In this document: positions 59,047 to 64,000 of the stretch, in pieces
Layout: every line of letters begins with the position of its first letter
How positions within the stretch are numbered: position 1 is the first letter of the stretch
The notes under the pieces: generated by a model
The model's input: only the letters and a program-made list of their open reading frames with translations
Databases searched by the model: none
What the model was told of the DNA's origin: nothing
NCBI RefSeq assembly: GCF_014268935.2
Contig: NZ_JABWRJ020000003.1
Span: forward strand, 620,001 to 684,000
Source of the DNA: Pseudomonas peradeniyensis
GTDB taxonomy: Bacteria; Pseudomonadota; Gammaproteobacteria; Pseudomonadales; Pseudomonadaceae
Direction: 5' to 3'
Length of the DNA: 64,000 bases
Program-made: the position numbers and the translations under genes

Positions 59047-59541
59047 TCAGCCTTCTTCGAGTGCCGCCCTGGCAAACTGGGCGTCCAGTTCCGGTGTCGC
59101 TCCGCTGATGCCGATGCCGCCGATGTGTTTGCCGTCCATATCCATGATCGGCAGCCCGCCTTCCAGTAGGGTGAAGCCGGGTAGCGAGGCATAGGGGTTG
59201 GCGGGCGACGCGGCGCTGCGCTCACCGAGCGAGCGGGACGACAGCGGGAAACGGGCGGATGTCTCGGCCTTGAGCTGCGCAACCTGGATGCTGCCGCTGC
59301 TGGTGCCATCCATGCGCTGGAAGTATTTCAGGTTGCCGTGGTTGTCGACGATGCTGATGACGATGGCGAAGCCTTGGGCACGGGCGGCCCGCTCGGCGGC
59401 ATAGGCCATCGCCCGCGCCCGCTCGGCGGTGATCTGCGGGTGAGCGGCGGGTGGGTTGTGATCACTATTGGCGGTTGCCACCACCATCGGTTGAACAAGC
59501 ACCGAGATGCCGATCAAGAGATTGCCCAAGAGATATTTCAT
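59047..59541 (-). CDS. Secreted GlcG/HbpS-family (DUF336) haem-binding-like protein
   Basis: 164 residues with an N-terminal signal peptide (MKYLLGNLLIGISVLVQPMVVATA) and one GlcG/HbpS domain: ITAERARAMAYAAERAARAQG, VSIVDNHGNLKYFQRMDGT, GGLPIMDMDGKHIGGIGISG. HbpS relatives bind haem or degradation products, and others act in glycolate or small-molecule utilisation; function here is open. The ATG at 59541 is six bases after AGGA and gives a clean signal peptide; an ATG two codons earlier sits on the ribosome site. Single gene, transcribed toward ssb. Confidence 0.85.
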   Translation of the reverse strand: MKYLLGNLLIGISVLVQPMVVATANSDHNPPAAHPQITAERARAMAYAAERAARAQGFAIVISIVDNHGNLKYFQRMDGTSSGSIQVAQLKAETSARFPLSSRSLGERSAASPANPYASLPGFTLLEGGLPIMDMDGKHIGGIGISGATPELDAQFARAALEEG

Positions 59542-59547
59542 GTCCAT

Positions 59548-59962
59548 TCCTGTGAGCCTCATCCATGTGTGGCGCGCCAACCTAACAGGCACTGGATATG
59601 TCGGGATGTAGTCCATTTCCGTTTGTGATGTGGGACCAGGCAATTTAACGATGCAGGGTTGCTTTCAGGCGCCTTCGTTGGCTTCAGCGTCCAGGTGTGG
59701 CGGAGCTTTTCGTCTCAAGGTTTCCCATGCATCCACGGTTTTTTTCTTGCCATTAGCCTATTCAAACGAATAAATCACATGAGCAAGACTGTTCGATCTT
59801 ATTAGTTATACTAATAAAGTAGCTCGGCTAATGTCCTGTGAATTACCGTGTTTGTGGAACGAATGAAAGTCTGTGCGTAGGGTATATCCATGCTGCTGGA
59901 GTGGGTAGGATTTGAATGTGTCAGCAAGTAACTCATCACGCTAACCCGCAAGGAGCATTCAC
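59548..59962. other. AT-rich spacer upstream of the halogenase-like operon
   Basis: About 415 bases without a convincing gene. Clearly richer in A and T than the flanking chromosome, mainly at 59740-59900. It contains the inverted repeat at 59799-59817 and a smaller one (TATTC-AAAC-GAATA) near 59759. AAGGAG at 59950-59955 is the ribosome site of the next gene. It marks the join between core genes and the accessory operon. Confidence 0.6.
59799..59817. promoter_or_regulatory. Candidate operator: 8-bp perfect inverted repeat
   Basis: TTATTAGT and ACTAATAA face each other across TAT. The centre also reads TATACT, a good -10 hexamer (59807-59812) for rightward transcription, so a repressor bound here could block the operon promoter. 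The regulator is not in the window. Confidence 0.55.
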
Positions 59963-60712
59963 ATGACGGATGGTGCTGCCGTTCAAGTACGCATGGAACA
60001 AAGCCAGGATATTCTGGATTCAGATCCTTTTGCAGGACGAGACTTTTTCTGGGAACAACACCGGTTTGCCAGGGATGGTTATCTTAAGATAAATCACTTG
60101 ATCGACCCCGGTGTGCGTGATCGTATTTCGGAGGATGTAAGGTATCTGCTTGCCAACTTTTCAAAGCGTCGTGATTTTCTCATCGAGTCGACGGGCAATA
60201 CCCCGCGCTACTTGAGCAATGTACCGCAGGAGAGTATCGAGGTTAACGGGCGTTATATTCCGCTGGCGTATAATTCACGCTACCTCATGAGCCTTATTTC
60301 TCACATCGTCAAGGAAGAAATCATTCCCACACCGTGGAAGTGGGACAACTTTATCATCAATAGCCAGCATAAGTCCGGTGACACCCATGGCTGGCACTGG
60401 GGCGACTACCCCTACACGATCATCTGGATCGTCGAGGCGCCTGCGCTTGAGGCCGGTGGGCTGCTGGAGTGCGTACCGCATACCCACTGGGACAAGCAGA
60501 ACCCGCGCGTCGAAAACCTGTTGGTCGAAAACAAGATCGACTCCTACTTCCACATGACCGGCGATGTCTATCTGCTCAAGGCGGATACCACACTGCATCG
60601 GGTCAAGCCCCTGACCCAGGATGTCACCCGGATCATTCTGAATACGACCTGGGAGCGGGCAAGGGACAAGGATCGACAAGTCGAACATGAAACGTTCGTT
60701 TTCCGTGATTGA
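59963..60712 (+). CDS. Fe(II)/2-oxoglutarate enzyme with HXG motif, probable amino-acid halogenase (BesD-like)
   Basis: 249 residues, double-stranded beta-helix fold. The first iron histidine is H145 in HGWHWGDYPY, where the residue two places on is G147 instead of the Asp/Glu of hydroxylases; the second histidine is H212 in TTLHRVKPL, and R223 in VTRIILNTTW fits the 2-oxoglutarate arginine. A glycine at the carboxylate position leaves room for chloride and is the mark of radical halogenases. The 67-residue H145-H212 spacing equals what I recall for BesD (H137, H204), and H142, D148, R82, N227 and T229 fall where BesD binds lysine by that offset. That comparison is from memory. Start ATG has AAGGAG seven bases upstream. 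First gene of the operon. A hydroxylase remains possible. Confidence 0.75.
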   Translation: MTDGAAVQVRMEQSQDILDSDPFAGRDFFWEQHRFARDGYLKINHLIDPGVRDRISEDVRYLLANFSKRRDFLIESTGNTPRYLSNVPQESIEVNGRYIPLAYNSRYLMSLISHIVKEEIIPTPWKWDNFIINSQHKSGDTHGWHWGDYPYTIIWIVEAPALEAGGLLECVPHTHWDKQNPRVENLLVENKIDSYFHMTGDVYLLKADTTLHRVKPLTQDVTRIILNTTWERARDKDRQVEHETFVFRD

Positions 60713-60729
60713 TCCCCGGGGCATTACGC

Positions 60730-61188
60730 ATGGCCAAGGTCAAGTATTCACATACTAACCTGATCGCCACCGACTGGAAGAAAATTGCCAAGTTCTACAT
60801 AGATGTATTTGGCTGCGTTCCAGTCGGCCCTGTCCGCCGGCTTTCAGGTCAATCAGTAGCAGACGGAACCGGCCTGCTCGATCCGGAAATAGAAGGTGTT
60901 CATCTTCAATTGCCCGGTTATCCAGAGGGCGGTCCGACGCTGGAGATTTTTCAATATAGTCGGGTTCGTGAAGAGTCGGAGAAGTTTGCCAATTCGCGTG
61001 GGTTCACGCACATCGCATTCGAAGTATCCGACCTGGACGAAGTTTGCGACAAGGTCATTCGTTCCGGTGGCTGGCTGCTCGGAAAGTTGGCGCGCCAGCC
61101 TGTCGAGGGGGTAGGTGTCTGTACGTTTGTGTATGTACGAGACCCTGACCGGAACATTATCGAGGTCCAAGGATGGGAGGCCGCATGA
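60730..61188 (+). CDS. VOC-superfamily (glyoxalase/bleomycin-resistance fold) metalloprotein
   Basis: 152 residues with the complete VOC metal set: H8 (SHTNLI), E72 (TLEIFQYS), H94 (GFTHIAFEV) and E145 (DRNIIEVQGW). Two beta-alpha-beta-beta-beta modules are visible. Members include isomerases, lyases, dioxygenases and antibiotic-sequestering resistance proteins. In this operon it could isomerise or open a chlorinated intermediate, or protect the host from the product; both are inference. It begins 17 bases after the halogenase-like gene and overlaps the DUF3291 start by an ATGA junction. The ribosome site is weak, implying coupling. Confidence 0.8.
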   Translation: MAKVKYSHTNLIATDWKKIAKFYIDVFGCVPVGPVRRLSGQSVADGTGLLDPEIEGVHLQLPGYPEGGPTLEIFQYSRVREESEKFANSRGFTHIAFEVSDLDEVCDKVIRSGGWLLGKLARQPVEGVGVCTFVYVRDPDRNIIEVQGWEAA

Positions 61189-61631
61189 AACGCAGACTTG
61201 CTCAGTTCGACCTGGTGAAGCCCAGATTTCCCAAGGGTGACACCCGGATGGAAGGGTTCTATGCATCGACCGACTACGTCAATGGGCTGGCAGAGCAGCA
61301 TCCGGGTTTTATCTGGCGTGAAACCCAGGAGAACCAACCGTTGCTCGACCGGCTATGGGGCGAAGGCTACCTCTATACGCTTTCGCTTTGGCGAGACGTC
61401 CAATCACTCAAGGACTTTCTCTACAACACCCCGCACAAAACATTCATGAAACGCGGATCGGAATGGTTCGAACCCATCTCGCGGCCTCGAGTGGTGCTGT
61501 GGTGGGTGCCTGAAGGCCATATCCCGGATCTGCACGAGGCGCACACCCGGCTCACACGGCTCTATGACGTCGGACCGTCACATGACGCGTTCGACCTGCG
61601 CTCCAGTGAACTCCCAACCGTCCTGTATTGA
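61185..61631 (+). CDS. DUF3291-family protein
   Basis: 148 residues. The pattern RLAQFDLVKPRFPKGDTRME, then HPGFIWRETQE, LSLWRDVQSLKDFLY and LWWVPEGHIPDLHEAHTRL matches the DUF3291 family, a small alpha/beta ferredoxin-like fold related to antibiotic-biosynthesis monooxygenases. No member function is known to me. Conserved Trp and His residues line a putative pocket. ATG at 61185 has GGGAGG upstream and overlaps the VOC stop; an ATG four codons earlier is also in frame. Confidence 0.8.
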   Translation: MKRRLAQFDLVKPRFPKGDTRMEGFYASTDYVNGLAEQHPGFIWRETQENQPLLDRLWGEGYLYTLSLWRDVQSLKDFLYNTPHKTFMKRGSEWFEPISRPRVVLWWVPEGHIPDLHEAHTRLTRLYDVGPSHDAFDLRSSELPTVLY

Positions 61632-61641
61632 GGAGGGACAG

Positions 61642-62517
61642 ATGACTCAATTGGCACGTGATACGCAACAGCAACTCGCCGACTATTACCGTTGTTTTCT
61701 GGGGGATCCGGCACAGCTCGTCAATGCGCAGAAGTCGGTCAGGCTGTCCCGCAACCTGGTGGAGTGTCTGGAGGATCAATGGAATACGGCCGAGGAGCGC
61801 CTGGTTGACCTGCGTGAGTTACCGAGCACCCGGGAGGCCTTCCTGCCCTGGTACCTGATGTGCGAGAAGAAGATAAACGAAGATATCCGCTTCTTCGTGG
61901 ACTTCATGCGGCACCATGCCACTGTCGAGCAGGTGGCCTACTACATCTGCATGGAGGAAATGGTCGATGGCTCGTTCGATGACCTGATGGCGGTTGCGCA
62001 ATTGGGCATGCCGATCCACTGCAAGATGGTCGCAGGCGAGAACTACTGGGATGAAATGGGCAATGGTGATTTCGCTGCCGTGCATACCACGATGTTCCGC
62101 ACGTCCTCCAGCTACATGCGCGATCTGCTGGGCGAGGCCGGCATCAGTGTGGAGGTTCCCCCGCTCGAGTGCCTGATGAATGGCAACATCCTGCTGATGT
62201 GGGCAGTGCGACGCGAGTACAACATGCGCCTGATCGGCGCCATGGGGCTGGTGGAGGGTTCGGCGCCGGTACGCTTCGGCGCGACAACGGCGGCCATGGA
62301 GCGTCTGGGCCTGCCCAGGGACGTGATTGCCTACCACAAGGCCCATATCAGCATCGATACACGGCATAGCGCCGCCTGGTACGACACGGTCCTGCAACAT
62401 TACGCGGCTGGTGGCGAGGATGTGGTGCGAGAGCTCTCGTTGGGCGTGATGATCCGCTACAACGTCGCGCTGCGCTATTACCACTACATGTATCAGGCCA
62501 TGCGGAGTTTGCAATGA
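61642..62517 (+). CDS. Haem-oxygenase-like diiron oxidase (BesC-like)
   Basis: 291 residues, all-helical. It ends in the metal pattern H235-x3-D239-x2-H242 (YHKAHISIDTRHSAAW), with E205 in GAMGLVEGSAPVRF and E106 in YYICMEEMVDGS as likely further ligands. ENYWDEMGNGDFAAVH (133-148) is the family's conserved turn. A His is usual a few residues after the first Glu, but here D109 or D113 would have to serve, a notable change. Such enzymes use O2 to break C-C or C-N bonds; BesC cleaves 4-chlorolysine to 4-chloroallylglycine. Strong ribosome site GAGGAGGGACAG. The stop overlaps the ATP-grasp start (ATGA). Confidence 0.8.
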   Translation: MTQLARDTQQQLADYYRCFLGDPAQLVNAQKSVRLSRNLVECLEDQWNTAEERLVDLRELPSTREAFLPWYLMCEKKINEDIRFFVDFMRHHATVEQVAYYICMEEMVDGSFDDLMAVAQLGMPIHCKMVAGENYWDEMGNGDFAAVHTTMFRTSSSYMRDLLGEAGISVEVPPLECLMNGNILLMWAVRREYNMRLIGAMGLVEGSAPVRFGATTAAMERLGLPRDVIAYHKAHISIDTRHSAAWYDTVLQHYAAGGEDVVRELSLGVMIRYNVALRYYHYMYQAMRSLQ

Positions 62518-63749
62518 ACACACGAGCGCAAACGGTAGTGGTCATCGATCCGATCAGTTCCGGGCGGCGATACGGTGAGGACATTCGTCGCAAGGGCTAC
62601 CACGCGCTGGCGCTGGTGACCCGGGAGCGCTTCCCCGGGCGGTTGCAGAAGCTGCATGGGGTGGATGGTTTCGATGAGGTGCTGCACGCCGAGGGGCTGG
62701 AGCAAGCCAAGGTGAAACTGGCAGGCAGGACGGTGCTGGCGGTCATTCCCGGTTCTGACTCGGCATTGCGCATCACCGATCGGTTGGCGGCCCATCTTGG
62801 CGTGGCGGGAAATCCGGTGGCAACGCACCTGGCCCGGATGAACAAGTTGGAAATGAAGAATCGGCTGAAGGATGAGGGCGTTCCTTCCATGCCGGCCTTT
62901 CGATTGTCCATGGACGAGCTCGCCCAGGGACATGACCCTGGCATTGCTTTCCCCGTCGTGGTCAAGCCCAGCCAAGGCACGGGGGCGAGGCATGTGAAGA
63001 TCTGCCAGTCCAGAAGCGATATGTACAAGGCGCTGGCCGCCATCGAGAGCAATGAAGAGCCCTGTGCCCAGGAGGAAAAGCATGCGCTGGTGGAAGCTTA
63101 TGTGGAAGGCCCTGAGTTCTTTATCGTCACGGCGAACCTCGGGGCGGCGCGAGGCCGGCAGATTCTCTGTTTCGCCGAGTACGAAAAGATCCGCGTCGGC
63201 GACCACCCCAGCGTCTATCGCAACATTCGATCCATTTCGCCCGTAGGTGACAAGGCTCGTCAGGCGTTTGCCTATATCTCCCGGGTCAACTCGGCCATCG
63301 AGGCCGACATCGGCATCAACGACATCGAGTTCAAGATCAACGCCGATGGACATTTCATCATCGAGCAGAATGGCCGGTTGCCGGGGGCGAACGTACCCAC
63401 CCTGATCGAGCTGTGCACGGGGCTCAATTGCTATGACCTGAACATCGATATCTACCTTGGCAATGCACCGCAGGTGCTACCTGTTCCGCACTACGACAAG
63501 CACTTCTGTATTTGCTGCCTGATCTGCGAAGCGGGCGGCACGGTCACGGGGATCGAAGGCGTGGCGCAAGTCGAGGGACTCGAGTCGTTCCATGAGCTTG
63601 GTTTTCTTGTCAGCGAGGGCGAGGTGATCGAGGCGACACGGGATTTCCTGTCGACCTGGGGGTTCGTCTACCTCATCCACCAGGATCCCGCAGTTCTGCG
63701 CAGGCATGCCGAGATCGTCCATGAGCGCCTGAGGCTGGTGCTCGCGTAA
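62514..63749 (+). CDS. ATP-grasp amino-acid ligase (BesA-like)
   Basis: 411 residues. ATP-grasp domain with K151 and the Gly-rich loop VVVKPSQGTGARHVKI, the adenine-hinge ALVEAYVEGPEF (E194), and metal ligands E272, E284, N286 in NDIEFKIN...FIIEQNGRLPG. The N-terminal Rossmann-like part (TVVVIDPISSGRRYGEDIRR) and overall size resemble L-amino-acid ligases and the gamma-glutamyl-forming BesA. It probably joins the modified amino acid to a second amino acid with ATP. It overlaps the diiron oxidase gene by four bases and ends the tight operon. Confidence 0.85.
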   Translation: MNTRAQTVVVIDPISSGRRYGEDIRRKGYHALALVTRERFPGRLQKLHGVDGFDEVLHAEGLEQAKVKLAGRTVLAVIPGSDSALRITDRLAAHLGVAGNPVATHLARMNKLEMKNRLKDEGVPSMPAFRLSMDELAQGHDPGIAFPVVVKPSQGTGARHVKICQSRSDMYKALAAIESNEEPCAQEEKHALVEAYVEGPEFFIVTANLGAARGRQILCFAEYEKIRVGDHPSVYRNIRSISPVGDKARQAFAYISRVNSAIEADIGINDIEFKINADGHFIIEQNGRLPGANVPTLIELCTGLNCYDLNIDIYLGNAPQVLPVPHYDKHFCICCLICEAGGTVTGIEGVAQVEGLESFHELGFLVSEGEVIEATRDFLSTWGFVYLIHQDPAVLRRHAEIVHERLRLVLA

Positions 63750-63754
63750 GCGGT

Positions 63755-63776
63755 GGGTGCCCGCTCATGGGCACCC
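63755..63776 (+). other. Hairpin after the ATP-grasp gene
   Basis: GGGTGCCC pairs with GGGCACCC around GCTCAT, without a T-run. It may attenuate rather than stop transcription into the antiporter. Confidence 0.55.
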
Positions 63777-63806
63777 GTCGGCAGGAATTCGGGTAAGGGA
63801 GAGCCC

Positions 63807-64000
63807 ATGAATTGGATAATGCTGGTGTGTTTGATATTGCTCGCCTGTGCGATCTGTGGACAGCTTGCGACAATGATTGGCCAGAGCCGGGTGATCGGGG
63901 AGATCACCGCAGGTATCCTGCTGGGGCCCACAGTGCTTGGTGCCTGGTTTCCGCAGGCCTCGACTCAGTTGTTCGCGCCTGAGTCGATGCATGTCGTCAG
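63807..64000 (+). CDS. Cation:proton antiporter (CPA2/Kef type), N-terminal part (cut by window edge)
   Basis: The first 64 residues of a membrane protein: a leading helix (MLVCLILLACAICGQLATMI) and GEITAGILLGPTVLGAWFPQ, the GE-x-x-AG-x-LLGP hallmark of CPA2 antiporters. Start ATG follows AAGGGAGAGCCC, 57 bases after the ATP-grasp stop, so it may be cotranscribed. Whether it serves the pathway (chloride, pH or product handling) cannot be judged from this fragment. Confidence 0.8.
   Translation, partial: MNWIMLVCLILLACAICGQLATMIGQSRVIGEITAGILLGPTVLGAWFPQASTQLFAPESMHVV

Noticed and set aside
59963..63749. Operon as a diazeniumdiolate (fragin/valdiazen-type) or NRPS cluster
   Set aside because: A diiron oxidase is shared with such clusters, but there is no NRPS module, and the HXG enzyme plus ATP-grasp ligase fit a bes-like route better.

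Overview
The window is chromosomal DNA of a Pseudomonas, most likely of the P. putida group. The evidence is gene content and order as I remember them for that group (vfr, osmC-like, coq7, HIT, argC, erpA, anmK, tyrS, an rRNA operon, birA, coaX, tRNAs, tuf, secE-nusG, rplKAJL-rpoBC, the str, S10, spc and alpha operons, katA, ftnA, uvrA, ssb), GC-rich codon use, and REP elements of the P. putida type. No database search was possible; all family assignments are from reading the sequence.

Layout. Positions 1-11400 hold housekeeping genes: a truncated vfr, an OsmC-like protein, two membrane proteins, coq7, HIT, SDR, nitronate monooxygenase, hemJ, argC, erpA, anmK, an M23 peptidase and tyrS. Positions 11450-17125 are a complete rRNA operon with three tandem promoters, a boxA site, 16S, tRNA-Ile, tRNA-Ala, 23S, 5S and a terminator. 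The 16S, 23S and both spacer tRNAs carry many small indels in universally conserved positions, including loss of the anti-Shine-Dalgarno sequence. I read this as probable repeat-consensus error rather than biology. Positions 17150-19500 hold REP elements, birA, coaX and a small membrane-anchored protein. Positions 19600-51680 are a continuous gene-expression supercluster: tRNA-Tyr/Gly/Thr, tuf1, tRNA-Trp, secE, nusG, rplKAJL, rpoBC, rpsL, rpsG, fusA, tuf2, then S10, spc and alpha ending in rpoA-rplQ. Recognisable hairpins and promoters punctuate it at the usual operon joints. Positions 51800-59550 hold katA, ftnA, uvrA, a YajR-like MFS transporter, ssb and a secreted GlcG/HbpS-like protein.

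The accessory and most interesting part is 59550-64000. After a 420-base AT-rich spacer with an 8-bp inverted repeat comes a tight five-gene operon: an Fe(II)/2-oxoglutarate enzyme with an HXG facial motif typical of amino-acid radical halogenases (BesD family), a VOC metalloprotein, a DUF3291 protein, a haem-oxygenase-like diiron oxidase (BesC-like) and an ATP-grasp ligase (BesA-like). The start of a CPA2-type cation:proton antiporter follows. The gene set resembles part of the beta-ethynylserine pathway: chlorinate a free amino acid, cleave it oxidatively to an alkene, ligate it to another amino acid. The PLP alkyne-forming enzyme is missing and two unassigned proteins are present. It is therefore a candidate new pathway for a halogenated or unsaturated amino-acid dipeptide, and the best lead in the window.
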